Source: a virus. From it: a stretch of 45,760 bases of DNA. Under the pieces are notes generated by a model. That model saw only the letters and a program-made list of their open reading frames with translations. It had not been told where the DNA came from and did not search any database. Positions 33,021 to 41,635 of this stretch are shown in pieces; position 1 is the stretch's first letter, and each line of letters starts with the position of its first letter. The stretch lies in the IMG/VR virus record IMGVR_UViG_3300011416_000008, positions 1 through 45,760 of that record; one strand, given 5' to 3'. Position numbers and translations under genes: made by a program.

Positions 33021-34264
33021 AATTTCTTCCTTCTTTCTTCCTCAGTAAGATATGAATAATCAACAAGACCTAAATGTGATTCATCAATTGGTTTTTTATT
33101 TGGGAGAAAACCTAAGGATTGAATCATTTGTATTTTCTCTGCGGCCGCAAGATTTGTAAGAATCTCTGAAAGTTCAGTTCTTTTATCCAAATCTTGGTGA
33201 ACTTGTTTCCAAATATCTGTAAAAGATACTACACTTTCCGCGGCATCAATGTATTGAATAACTTTATTGACTACCGACGAATGTTTAGATGCCCCAAATT
33301 CTCCCAGAGCTTTAGGCATAAACATTTCAGTATATGTGAGAACTGTATTGGCTCTGAGAACTGAAATGGCAGAAATCTTGCTATCACCAGCACTAATAGA
33401 ATGTATAAGAGCAAGCTTAAGAAGATGAATATATCGACGGTTAGAATAGGATTTGAATCTAATATCATCTATATCTTTCTGTGTGGTATAAATCTTTTCC
33501 AATAATTTATCTGCCTCAGGTTCAATCTCATATTCACCTATACAATTTGTCATGAGAGTTAACAAGTGATTATGAACAACTGATCTTTCTGCGGCGGTCG
33601 GTATATGAGGCTTATAAATTCTATCTGTTCTTTTTTCTGAATATACAAATAACATTCTAGAGAAGAATCCTTGTTCAAGCATATGAGGCTTGAAACATCG
33701 CATTAGGTTTGAAAGTGTATTACCTCCTAATATTGTAATTGTTGCATTCTTAAAAAATACTGGTTTTGAATTTTTTAATTTATATTCGAAGATTCCATTA
33801 TGGTCAAACATATCTCCAAGGAAGGAAGCAAAATTTATGTTTCCTTCTCCGATCCAATTGTTAAACTCATCGGCTGCAACAAAGATATTTGCGTCGGCCA
33901 ATATATCTGTACCATTGAATCCAAGATTATGATTGAGCATTTCTTCTCCGGAAATTCCTGCTCCAGAGAGTTCAGAGAGTTTAATAATGAAACCTTCTTC
34001 AGAATTCTTCTTTGGGGCAAAATTTTCATAACCAACTTCGGACATAACTTGTGTCCATTGTTTAATGGCTGTAGATTTTCTTGCACCAGATTCTCCCATT
34101 AACATTACAAATAAATTTGCATATATCTTATCAGCTCCAAATGGTAACCAAACTCGTCTTTCCAACAATGCACCTAATCCTGCTATCGCACACCATCGTC
34201 GATAGAATGTTGGAACCTCTGTTCCTCTGCAAAAATGCAGATAGTCAGAGATGAAATCAGCCAT
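33017..34264 (-). CDS. DUF3987-type P-loop replication protein, 415 aa
   Basis: N-terminal YRRWCAIAGLGALLERRVWL is the usual start of the DUF3987/primase-associated helicase family. Walker A is MGESGARKST (Lys63) and Walker B is FVAADEFNNW. No primase zinc finger or TOPRIM is visible. Likely a replicative helicase or helicase loader-like ATPase of the phage. Sits among replication genes, ATGA-coupled to the MazG-like gene. Confidence 0.8.
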   Translation of the reverse strand: MADFISDYLHFCRGTEVPTFYRRWCAIAGLGALLERRVWLPFGADKIYANLFVMLMGESGARKSTAIKQWTQVMSEVGYENFAPKKNSEEGFIIKLSELSGAGISGEEMLNHNLGFNGTDILADANIFVAADEFNNWIGEGNINFASFLGDMFDHNGIFEYKLKNSKPVFFKNATITILGGNTLSNLMRCFKPHMLEQGFFSRMLFVYSEKRTDRIYKPHIPTAAERSVVHNHLLTLMTNCIGEYEIEPEADKLLEKIYTTQKDIDDIRFKSYSNRRYIHLLKLALIHSISAGDSKISAISVLRANTVLTYTEMFMPKALGEFGASKHSSVVNKVIQYIDAAESVVSFTDIWKQVHQDLDKRTELSEILTNLAAAEKIQMIQSLGFLPNKKPIDESHLGLVDYSYLTEEERRKKL

Positions 34265-34267
34265 TGG

Positions 34268-34606
34268 CTATTTCTTTTGAATCGCCGGACAGTTATACAT
34301 ATGACCATAACCTTTTTGTCCACATTCAGAACAAATTGGTAATGGTTCTGTAAGAATTACCTTCTGAGTTTCTATAACTTTAGTTCGTGTCTTTTGTTGT
34401 TTATAATAATCTTGCCTGCTGCTACCAAGCTCAATTCTATCAGCTAATTCCTTCCATTCTGGTGGTAAATCTTCACCGCAATTAAGCGCCTTATTCATAA
34501 TGTCATGAATAAAAGAATGAATTGCTTCAGGTGTATTTAAATGAATTGTCACCTGATCTAAAATACCGTCCTTAAAAAATGGAACACCTCGTATATCAAG
34601 TGTCAT
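34268..34606 (-). CDS. Hypothetical protein with C-terminal zinc-finger-like motif, 112 aa
   Basis: I chose the ATG at 34606, 8 bases after GGAG. Most of the protein is helical; near the end it has ICSECGQKGYGHMYNCP, a C-x2-C ... C/H pattern suggesting a small zinc ribbon. It lies just upstream of the DUF3987 gene in the transcript and might help it bind DNA. Inference. Confidence 0.7.
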   Translation of the reverse strand: MTLDIRGVPFFKDGILDQVTIHLNTPEAIHSFIHDIMNKALNCGEDLPPEWKELADRIELGSSRQDYYKQQKTRTKVIETQKVILTEPLPICSECGQKGYGHMYNCPAIQKK

Positions 34607-34847
34607 GCCCAATTCTCCAAGACTTTGTGGTTGGATTAAAAATTATATAACAGTCGTGGAATTCATTGTTTTCAGAATTCCATTCTACTACCTTAATTTC
34701 AAACGCTTCAATTCCATTACTCGCTCCAGTAGCTAGAAAAGAATGATATTCTAACACACTGATATACGCAGTGAACCAGGCAGAATCTGGTTTTAATCTA
34801 ATAGATATAGACACCTGTGGATAAGGAATTGTTTCAGATTCGTCCAT
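34596..34847 (-). CDS. Hypothetical beta-rich protein, 83 aa
   Basis: Overlaps both neighbours by about ten bases. Alternating hydrophobic residues (QVSISIRLK, WFTAYISVLEY, DCYIIFNP) suggest a beta sheet. Function unknown. Confidence 0.65.
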   Translation of the reverse strand: MDESETIPYPQVSISIRLKPDSAWFTAYISVLEYHSFLATGASNGIEAFEIKVVEWNSENNEFHDCYIIFNPTTKSWRIGHDT

Positions 34848-35061
34848 GTGATATAGTCCTAGTAAAAGTTTTACGAAATTCAGATTCAGTTTTACCGTAG
34901 AATAATGAACTAACTAGTTTTTGATATACAACTACAGGCTCATGAATCCATTTAGTTTTACCTTTAAAATCTACAAGCATGAGAACAGTTCTATAAACAC
35001 CTCCAGATCTTTCATGAATGTAGGTTACGTTCATTAGAATCTTATCTGTAGCTGGAATCAT
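34834..35061 (-). CDS. Hypothetical basic protein, 75 aa
   Basis: ATGA overlap at the start. Basic, with Lys/Arg spread along the sequence and strands such as VYRTVLMLVDF. No family recognised. Confidence 0.65.
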   Translation of the reverse strand: MIPATDKILMNVTYIHERSGGVYRTVLMLVDFKGKTKWIHEPVVVYQKLVSSLFYGKTESEFRKTFTRTISHGRI

Positions 35062-35297
35062 TCTTCAATCTCCACACGAATTGGAGGCATTGTAAAACCT
35101 AAAACTGCTACACGAACTTTTTTACCTTGTTGAAGTGCTCGAATTTCAAGTGCTGTTGGTTCCCAATAAGTTTGTACCTCCATACTACCATCACTATATT
35201 GTACACGTGTTATGGGGGCAGCAGAACATTCATTATGAGATAGTTCTTTTGGTGCTGAAAGTACACCATTGTTACTTGGGTGTTGTGTTAATCTCAT
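35058..35297 (-). CDS. Hypothetical protein, 79 aa
   Basis: ATGA-coupled to the DNA polymerase gene upstream and to the next gene. Ends in VRVAVLGFTMPPIRVEIEE, a strand-rich part. Could be a small polymerase-associated protein; only position supports this. Confidence 0.65.
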   Translation of the reverse strand: MRLTQHPSNNGVLSAPKELSHNECSAAPITRVQYSDGSMEVQTYWEPTALEIRALQQGKKVRVAVLGFTMPPIRVEIEE

Positions 35298-37600
35298 TCT
35301 GTTTCACTCCAGTATTTGACGCCCTTATTATCCTTTCCCATTTTAAGGTCGGCGGGAACAGTGAAAGTACGATATACGTTGTCGATACTCTTAATGGTAA
35401 CAGGAATCTCCATGAGTTGTTTGACTTTTTGAGCGAGATGAATATAGCCGTCTCTGAATTGGAACTTAATACTGTCATGTATCTGAGGACCGAGTTTGAA
35501 ATTTCCTGCCTCCGGAAGTGCAACTTCGGTAAAGACCAAGAGATAAGCTTCATTCAGAGTTCTCGCATTTAAAGATTGCGGCGGATGCGCAACATAAGAA
35601 TTCAGATCCATCTTATTCTTATCAGGATGGCCAAAACAATATCTAGTCCAATCACCATCTTCTATGTATTCTTTGGCATTTGGGTAATTGGCTTCATTAT
35701 AAGGCGTATGATGGTATACCCTGGAAATCCACACCTTCTTTTTGACGATTTCAGCGACCACATACGGATAATAAACTTCCCTGATATCTGGGTACGCTCT
35801 ATGAAAACATTCAAGTAGATATAACGCAACTTGAGTAAGAGACCAAAGCTTCGATAGACGCAAAAGTTTTCTTGCTTCTTCGATTTTATCTTCACCCATT
35901 GTATCAATGAGAACTTGGGCTCCCATGTTGTACGTTGCTCCATGATTTGTCCTCTTTGCGAGATCACGGAGCTTCTTATCCAAAACTTTTCTGGTGTTAT
36001 CGTCAAAGATTTTGTCATAAGAAATACCAAAGAACAGGGAGGCGTTAACTGCGTGAAAATCTTGCGGCGATGATACCGCAATAATCATCTTTTTAGATCC
36101 ACTTATATATGCAGTATCCCAGGATTCAGCTTTTGAGAGATCACACTCTGCATAAAGAAACCCTTTATCTGCAACATAGGTTTCTCTAACAATTGGACCT
36201 TCGCGAATTGGAATATTGTGTTGATTAAATCCACACCAGAAATGATGTTCTCTACTAGCACAACGTCCAGTATCAGTTCCATGTGGATTCATTGCACTGA
36301 GAAGTCTACCAGAATATTCTTTTGCTTTCTCTCCAACTTGAAGATACGTGGAAACTAATTTTACCCATCCACGAATATCTAAAATGGAAGTGAGAATACG
36401 TTGATTGAGGGGATGACGCAGTATCGCCTTTTTAAGATGGATTTCATCTGAGGAGATTTCAGCCAAATCTTCACAACCGAGGATGGTAAGTAAGGTTTTA
36501 ACCTGTTTCGGCGAGTTCGAGTTGAAAGATGCATTCCCGACCATCTTCCTGAGAGAAATCTCCGCCTTAGCAATTTTAGCCGATACCTCGGCGTTCTTTT
36601 CTTTGAGCCTTTTTTCATCTCGTTTCTCTCCTGTCATTTCATAGAGAATACAAGGAAAATTAACTGGGAACTCTAGAACATAGTTCCGTTTCGCCCAGTC
36701 AGGCATTTCTTCAATCAATGCAATTAGGGCATTTACAGTTGCCCATCCATCTGTTGCATTGTATCTATAATATTGTTCAAGATCATGAGTGTCAGCAAGA
36801 TCTTTCCAATATTGAACACTCCGAAGAACAAAAGCATTAATGAATGCTAAATCCTTCGGAAGTTCTGAATGCCATGAGTGCATTAAATGCGCTGTGTCCC
36901 ACACCCAATTGTATAATATAATGCCATGCCTAAGCAAATAAGCATTATCATATTTACCATTCTGTGTGGCTTTTGGTGCAGGAAGTGAAGCAAACTTACG
37001 AATCCATAGAAGATTGAATAAAGAATCTGCAGGAATAACAATTGAATGAGTAGTAAGACTAGCGTTAGGCGCCACAAACAAAGCAGTAAAATTAATACAA
37101 CGAATTGCTGTGTGTTCTTTAAATGTTTCAATATCCACTGCAATAATAAAGGCTGTTTTATAGAGCTCATAGAATTTCTCAAAGTTAGATGGTGTACCAA
37201 CGTCCCAACGAAATTCTGTAGGCTCCCGCCATATTTGCGGCGAAGTTAGTTTTGAAATATATCGGGCGATGAGGAATCGTCCATAATTAACAGTGAACAA
37301 TTGTTTAAGTTCGGGAATAAATACAATCTCAACTCCGTCCCGTTTGAATAAGGAACCGGAATAATCTTTAAGAGAAACAGTCGATTTAACATTTCCTTGT
37401 TGTGCGAGAAGTTTCTTAAGAATTTCTTTATTAGTCGATATAACTCCATTGATATCTCGCTTCTTGCAATAAAGAATTAATTCAGTAACTGTATCAACTG
37501 ATTTAGTATAAACATAACAAGAATGCCCACCGAAGTATGGCTTCAAATGGGCAAGATAATTCTCGTCATTAACTGTGCCGAGAAACAGTTTATTGGACAT
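35294..37600 (-). CDS. Family A DNA polymerase with 3'-5' exonuclease
   Basis: 768 aa. Exonuclease motifs: VDIET (155-159), NGKYDN (around 218) and YNATD (280-284). Polymerase motif A is CDLSKAESWD (Asp487, Glu492), motif B is RDLAKRTNHGATYNMG (Arg545, Lys549, Tyr557), and motif C is QIHDS (His708, Asp709). All catalytic residues are present, so the enzyme should replicate and proofread. By spacing, the residue equivalent to Klenow Phe762 is His553. No 5' nuclease domain. The gene leads the replication part of the leftward operon. Confidence 0.95.
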   Translation of the reverse strand: MSNKLFLGTVNDENYLAHLKPYFGGHSCYVYTKSVDTVTELILYCKKRDINGVISTNKEILKKLLAQQGNVKSTVSLKDYSGSLFKRDGVEIVFIPELKQLFTVNYGRFLIARYISKLTSPQIWREPTEFRWDVGTPSNFEKFYELYKTAFIIAVDIETFKEHTAIRCINFTALFVAPNASLTTHSIVIPADSLFNLLWIRKFASLPAPKATQNGKYDNAYLLRHGIILYNWVWDTAHLMHSWHSELPKDLAFINAFVLRSVQYWKDLADTHDLEQYYRYNATDGWATVNALIALIEEMPDWAKRNYVLEFPVNFPCILYEMTGEKRDEKRLKEKNAEVSAKIAKAEISLRKMVGNASFNSNSPKQVKTLLTILGCEDLAEISSDEIHLKKAILRHPLNQRILTSILDIRGWVKLVSTYLQVGEKAKEYSGRLLSAMNPHGTDTGRCASREHHFWCGFNQHNIPIREGPIVRETYVADKGFLYAECDLSKAESWDTAYISGSKKMIIAVSSPQDFHAVNASLFFGISYDKIFDDNTRKVLDKKLRDLAKRTNHGATYNMGAQVLIDTMGEDKIEEARKLLRLSKLWSLTQVALYLLECFHRAYPDIREVYYPYVVAEIVKKKVWISRVYHHTPYNEANYPNAKEYIEDGDWTRYCFGHPDKNKMDLNSYVAHPPQSLNARTLNEAYLLVFTEVALPEAGNFKLGPQIHDSIKFQFRDGYIHLAQKVKQLMEIPVTIKSIDNVYRTFTVPADLKMGKDNKGVKYWSETE

Positions 37601-37602
37601 TT

Positions 37603-37887
37603 TTACTCAGAAAGTACTTGAGGAGGCTCTTGAGGAATTGCTTCATATTGTTCTTGAAAACTTTCATTTGATAAAGCAAAAATTTGACCCCCAGAAGTTC
37701 TAACAATCCAAGCACCTGGACTTACAAGAAAGCTTGAGAATCGAATTGATCTAGTATCTGCTTCAATTTTAAATGTACCATCAAGAATTTTTGCAATTAC
37801 CCATTTTGGAGGTAGTTCTCTTATAGTCCCATTAAAGTCTTCTAATTGATATGCATCAACTGTTTTATTTCTTAATTGATAGTTCAT
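37603..37887 (-). CDS. Hypothetical protein, 94 aa
   Basis: GGAG lies directly before the ATG and a hairpin (37906-37931) lies upstream. The protein begins NYQLRNKTVDAYQLEDFNG, with later GAWIVRTSGGQIFALSNESF and an acidic Pro-rich tail. This looks like a small beta-barrel phage protein (gp-like 'VxAxQ' type), but I cannot assign a function. Confidence 0.7.
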   Translation of the reverse strand: MNYQLRNKTVDAYQLEDFNGTIRELPPKWVIAKILDGTFKIEADTRSIRFSSFLVSPGAWIVRTSGGQIFALSNESFQEQYEAIPQEPPQVLSE

Positions 37888-37905
37888 TGTGAAGCTCCAA
37901 AGAAT

Positions 37906-37931
37906 GGGCCGGAATATTTCTACTCCGACCC
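37906..37931 (-). promoter_or_regulatory. Hairpin between the SSB candidate and the 94-aa gene
   Basis: On the minus-strand RNA GGGUCGGA pairs with UCCGGCCC, including one U-G pair, around a 10-base loop. The U-G pair would be a C-A mismatch on the other strand, which supports action in the leftward transcript. There is no U-run, so mRNA processing or stability is more likely than termination. Confidence 0.45.
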
Positions 37932-37940
37932 TTGGTTTAG

Positions 37941-38399
37941 TTATTCAAACGCAACTGACTTGATTTGCGTAAAGATTTGATCTTTATTGTTCTTATTCAC
38001 ACGAGCAGTTGTGGTGAATAAAGCTTCACAGTTCTGTGCAGCAGCCATAATTGCAGAAAGAGAAGATCCATCAGGCAGTTTAAGACCTGAAGCCAAATCT
38101 TTCAGCAGATTCTTAAGTGCTCCTTGTCCAAACTCATTACTGAGTTGGTACATAACTGTGGTTTCATCACCAGGATTCAGCGGTGCATCTACCTTATCGT
38201 CAGCCAGTTCCTTTGTCTCAATTGCAGACAACTTTGCGTGGATTGTGACTTCCTTAGGCTTATTCTTTTCGGCGGCCTTGACTTTAGTTTCAAATGTCAA
38301 CTTTGCCTTATGAACACCTGCGGGATATGGCTTGAATTCAGGCAGATCAGGAAGATCGTCAAGAGTTGCATCAAGCAGTGCATCAACTTCGTTAGTCAT
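37941..38399 (-). CDS. Possible ssDNA-binding protein, 152 aa
   Basis: Begins with an acidic stretch (DALLDATLDDLPDLPEF), followed by beta strands (HKAKLTFETKVKAAE, VTIHAKLSAIE, ETTVMYQLSNEFG) and ends in DQIFTQIKSVAFE. The strand pattern is compatible with an OB-fold but no diagnostic motif is seen. It lies between the polymerase and the Sak4/nuclease genes, where an SSB is expected, and has relatively G/C-rich codons suggesting high expression. Call is tentative. Confidence 0.4.
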   Translation of the reverse strand: MTNEVDALLDATLDDLPDLPEFKPYPAGVHKAKLTFETKVKAAEKNKPKEVTIHAKLSAIETKELADDKVDAPLNPGDETTVMYQLSNEFGQGALKNLLKDLASGLKLPDGSSLSAIMAAAQNCEALFTTTARVNKNNKDQIFTQIKSVAFE

Positions 38400-38989
38400 G
38401 GTAAGTAAGTCCTTAAAAAATAATCAAGTTTAAGTCTTAAATCATTCAATGATCCATCATTTAGTAATTCATAATATGCATCTCCTTCTAAAGTAGTAAA
38501 ACCAAGTTCAGATCTATGATCAGTTATTCCAGCTATTGAAGTAACTCCTGGTCGAATAATATTAATCAATAGATTGCCAGGTACAGCAAGAATCCAGTTA
38601 GCTTCGTTTTGAAATCTTACATCACAAATAACTGCGTAGTTATTGTCTCTATCATTAAGTTCACATCCAAGTCTATGAATCCAAAAATTTTCTGCAATAC
38701 TTGGAACAAGATTTCTTATAATATCTCGTGTTGCTTCTGTTCCTTCAAATTGAAGAATTGCTCTCGGTGTTACTCCCCAATTTGGATGAATTGTTTCTTT
38801 AAGTTTACTATCATAAAACCAATCAGTTGGAATATAGTATTTTATAGTACAATATTGCTTTAGAGCGTCTGCAAAATTTTGTTTGTGTACTTTATTACTT
38901 CTATATTCTGATACCCAATCAACAATCATTGCTCCAGCAGTATCTTTACCTGAACCAGCTTTTCCAGCTACTCCAATAATTATTGTCAT
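38396..38989 (-). CDS. Deoxynucleoside monophosphate kinase
   Basis: 197 aa with an N-terminal P-loop GVAGKAGSGKDTAG (Lys15) and the later YAVICDVRFQNEANWI, the pattern of phage dNMP kinases (T4 gp1 superfamily). It phosphorylates dNMPs, working with ThyX to make dNTPs. The stop of this gene overlaps the start of the SSB candidate (ATGA). Confidence 0.88.
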   Translation of the reverse strand: MTIIIGVAGKAGSGKDTAGAMIVDWVSEYRSNKVHKQNFADALKQYCTIKYYIPTDWFYDSKLKETIHPNWGVTPRAILQFEGTEATRDIIRNLVPSIAENFWIHRLGCELNDRDNNYAVICDVRFQNEANWILAVPGNLLINIIRPGVTSIAGITDHRSELGFTTLEGDAYYELLNDGSLNDLRLKLDYFLRTYLP

Positions 38990-38991
38990 CT

Positions 38992-39885
38992 TTAGCTTTT
39001 CTTAAGTAGATCTTTCAATGTCATTTTAGCATTTTCTAGTTGAGAAGATTGAGTTGCAGGAGTTTCAGCAATAACTTCCTCAACAATTTTCGTGGATGGA
39101 ATGAGGCCAGAAAAGATCGGAATCAGCGACGGTTCAGCTAATTTCTCAATCTCAAAATCTGTTCTACTTTTTGTGAGAATAGTATTAGAGTACGTAGATG
39201 CAGAATATGCTCTGTGTTTCTTATTTATCACATCCGTATACACTACGTGACTAAAAGCTTTTGCCACCTTAGTGGACATATCTTTTGAGCCAAAGGATGG
39301 AACAAGTTTAACTCTATTATCTTCCAAAGTTGCTTCAATTGCATGAAAGATAACTACAAGATTATATTTTGCAGCCTGCCATTCAGATGTGAAGAACTCA
39401 GTCCATTTACGAACTGCACCCCAATCATCCCATTCCGGTTTATAATCAACGTCATGCTCTTTTGTTGCATGAGCTAATGCTGATAGTGCGAGCTGAGAAC
39501 CTGTATCAAATACAACAATGTCTCTATCAGATTCTAGCTTTGTAAAATCTAATTTTGTTCCTGGTTTACCTGACTTTTGACAGATCTTACAATCATAGAT
39601 TCCATGAGTATCACAAATAAATCCGCGACCTCTATTCTTAAAGAGTTTCAAAAGCGTATCACAGGCGGCGGGGAATACAGCAGAATCTGGGATATCAATT
39701 AATTCAACATTTGGCCACCAGACTTTTGGTAGTTTTAAAAGAATGTCTGCATCATTATCTAATGTGAACCACCAGAGTTTATATTTCTCGGCAAGTTTTG
39801 ATACAAGAGTTGATTTACCTGTACCAGAAAGTCCCATTACACAAACTCTAGTTGTAGATGAAGCTTCTTTATCTTCAAGATTCAT
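38992..39885 (-). CDS. Sak4-like RecA-fold ATPase (AAA_24 type)
   Basis: 297 aa. Walker A MGLSGTGKST (Lys24), Walker B DIVVFDTGSQ (Asp127). In between lies a Cys/His group: Cys91-x2-His94 and Cys99-x2-Cys102, a zinc-knuckle-like insertion. Sak4 proteins act as single-strand annealing or strand-exchange recombinases in phages, together with SSB. The adjoining nuclease (ATGA overlap) and helicase suggest a recombination module. Confidence 0.8.
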   Translation of the reverse strand: MNLEDKEASSTTRVCVMGLSGTGKSTLVSKLAEKYKLWWFTLDNDADILLKLPKVWWPNVELIDIPDSAVFPAACDTLLKLFKNRGRGFICDTHGIYDCKICQKSGKPGTKLDFTKLESDRDIVVFDTGSQLALSALAHATKEHDVDYKPEWDDWGAVRKWTEFFTSEWQAAKYNLVVIFHAIEATLEDNRVKLVPSFGSKDMSTKVAKAFSHVVYTDVINKKHRAYSASTYSNTILTKSRTDFEIEKLAEPSLIPIFSGLIPSTKIVEEVIAETPATQSSQLENAKMTLKDLLKKS

Positions 39886-40871
39886 ACAGTTTTCCTGAGT
39901 TGTGCTTCAATAAGATCATGCATTGATACATTAATTTGATATTCAACCTTATCTTCATCAGTATCTGGATTATATTTCGTGGCAAGATATTCAATATCCA
40001 TTCCACAAGTTTGATAATATTGACATGGACGATAATAATCATAACAACTCTCACCTCGCTGAGGATAGAATTGTGCTTCATCGTATTTTGTAATAAGATC
40101 ACAATCAAAAATTACATCTTGAATCCAATGTGCACGTTGGAGAAAAGATTTAGGAAAGAAAAAAGGAAATTCCTCCATCGTCGTGGAAGAATAACAGAGA
40201 TATAACACATCATATGAAGAAAGGTCAGGGAATAAATGGTCTAGTACAATCGAATAACCAATAGCTTGTGCAGAGTTTTTATATTTCTCTGGCGCTTCGG
40301 TTCTGTTCTTTGTAGTTTTTCTTTCAAGAACACCGATTTTACCATTTACACAATTAATAAGAACTGCATCAACATGTCCACGATATCTGAATCCGTTTGG
40401 AAGATTGATGCAGAATGAGAATTCTATAGCAGGTTTTCCTTCCCACTCCAGAATTACCCAATCTTTTAGGAAACCTGCTTTTCTGGCGTAGTACAACTTC
40501 ATTAAGCATGCAAGAGCACTGAAGAATGATTTCTTCGCCCTTTCGTCTTCCAGAAGTATATTTAACGGATACTTTGTATATACCTGCCAAAATATTTCCT
40601 TCAAATCATACTTATCTGTAAAGATTAGTTGTGTTCCTAATCCTACCGCGTGCCCATAAGCAAACGTAATGCTCTCAATCGTTGAATCTTCTGCTCTTCC
40701 TGCATGGAGTTTGTAGAGTTGGTATTTTCTTGGACAGGCGTGGAGGAGATTACCTGAGGAGTAGGAGAGTTGTTTGAGTCTATAATCAACTTCACCGGGA
40801 ATCTTAACGTATGGTTCTTTGGCTGGCGCCGTAGGGACAACAACATTAAGGAATTCGTCTGCATCCAGCAT
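39882..40871 (-). CDS. PD-(D/E)XK nuclease with Fe-S cysteines (Cas4/RecB-like)
   Basis: 329 aa. LSYSSGNLLHACPRKYQLYK (Cys46) is the usual start of RecB-family nucleases. Catalytic residues are Asp168 in GHVDAVL and Glu183/Lys185 in LERKTTK. Three C-terminal cysteines at 276, 283 and 289, with Cys46, form the probable 4Fe-4S staple of Cas4/AddB-type enzymes. It should resect DNA ends to feed the Sak4-like annealing protein. The first 229 bases overlap another frame (see 40643-41134). Confidence 0.88.
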   Translation of the reverse strand: MLDADEFLNVVVPTAPAKEPYVKIPGEVDYRLKQLSYSSGNLLHACPRKYQLYKLHAGRAEDSTIESITFAYGHAVGLGTQLIFTDKYDLKEIFWQVYTKYPLNILLEDERAKKSFFSALACLMKLYYARKAGFLKDWVILEWEGKPAIEFSFCINLPNGFRYRGHVDAVLINCVNGKIGVLERKTTKNRTEAPEKYKNSAQAIGYSIVLDHLFPDLSSYDVLYLCYSSTTMEEFPFFFPKSFLQRAHWIQDVIFDCDLITKYDEAQFYPQRGESCYDYYRPCQYYQTCGMDIEYLATKYNPDTDEDKVEYQINVSMHDLIEAQLRKTV

Positions 40872-41134
40872 ATAATTTCTTTCTGAGCTTTAGGAGAAAT
40901 CCAAGGTAAAGGATCTAGAAGAGCTTCTAATTCAACTCTACCTGCTGGATTTATTGACTCAAGCACTTTGAGAAGCTCTATGTAGAGTTCTTTCTCAATT
41001 GTACGATATTCGTTATGGGAATAATTAAACTCTGGATAGTACCATGAAAGCCAATCCAGAAGTTCCCAACGATTCCACTGTAATTTCCACGCAAGAATTA
41101 CAGATGCAGCTTCTTTAGAGATCATCGACGCCAA
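40643..41134 (-). CDS. Hypothetical protein overlapping the nuclease gene, 163 aa
   Basis: Begins MASMISKEAASVILAWKLQW, with helical Trp-rich sequence in the N-terminal half. From about residue 88 its frame runs through the first 229 bases of the nuclease gene in a different frame; that part is Ser/Thr/Asn-rich and then basic (IQRLRALRLLMG). The N-terminal half looks genuine because it fills the gap between the nuclease and the 90-aa gene. Whether the C-terminal half is translated usefully is unclear. Confidence 0.6.
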   Translation of the reverse strand: MASMISKEAASVILAWKLQWNRWELLDWLSWYYPEFNYSHNEYRTIEKELYIELLKVLESINPAGRVELEALLDPLPWISPKAQKEIICWMQTNSLMLLSLRRQPKNHTLRFPVKLIIDSNNSPTPQVISSTPVQENTNSTNSMQEEQKIQRLRALRLLMGTR

Positions 41135-41387
41135 GATTTTTCAATTTTGCGCCTGTACTCTTAGCTTTTGTAATTGACTGAGTTATGTAAGTATTAGTTT
41201 GACGTTCAAGACCAGAAAAGACAATAGCAATTTCTTCTTCAGAAGCAAGAGTTACATTGTCTGGATCTTTACGTAATGCTTCATGAATCTTCTTAAGGAG
41301 AATTGGAGTATCTGGGAGTCTATCTTTAACAGATTTTTCCAAAAGAAGAATATCTTGTTGAAGTTCAATAGGTAATGCGGAAGTCAT
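41115..41387 (-). CDS. Hypothetical helical protein, 90 aa
   Basis: ATGA overlap with the upstream gene. Leu/Ile/Lys-rich helices (ELQQDILLLEKSVKDRL, ILLKKIHEALRKD), then Thr/Lys-rich C-terminus. Possibly DNA-binding or a partner of the recombination proteins. Unrecognised. Confidence 0.65.
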   Translation of the reverse strand: MTSALPIELQQDILLLEKSVKDRLPDTPILLKKIHEALRKDPDNVTLASEEEIAIVFSGLERQTNTYITQSITKAKSTGAKLKNLGVDDL

Positions 41388-41635
41388 TCTGACAACTCCT
41401 CATGAAGTTTACGAGCAAACCAATCTGTGAGAATCATCTTATATTCACTGGTGTTCTTATTGTATGAGCCAGCTTCAATTTGTGAGTATGGAATCCATTT
41501 CGCTTTCGGCGGCTCAATCTTCTCTAAATCAATTTCTTCAATCTTTACAAGAACTGCTAAACCACTTGGTGAGTCTCGAACTTTAGTTCCAATAACTTCA
41601 GTTCCTCCAGTAAAACCAGTCCAAGTTGATCTCAT
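41384..41635 (-). CDS. Hypothetical protein, 83 aa
   Basis: ATGA-coupled on both sides. Contains Gly/Thr-rich N-terminus (STWTGFTGGTEVIG), acidic centre and a helical Trp-containing end. Not recognised. Confidence 0.65.
   Translation of the reverse strand: MRSTWTGFTGGTEVIGTKVRDSPSGLAVLVKIEEIDLEKIEPPKAKWIPYSQIEAGSYNKNTSEYKMILTDWFARKLHEELSE

Noticed and set aside
40643-40871. Programmed -1 frameshift joining the 163-aa protein and the nuclease
   Set aside because: The frames are in the right relation, but no slippery heptamer is seen in the overlap and the nuclease has its own ATG.
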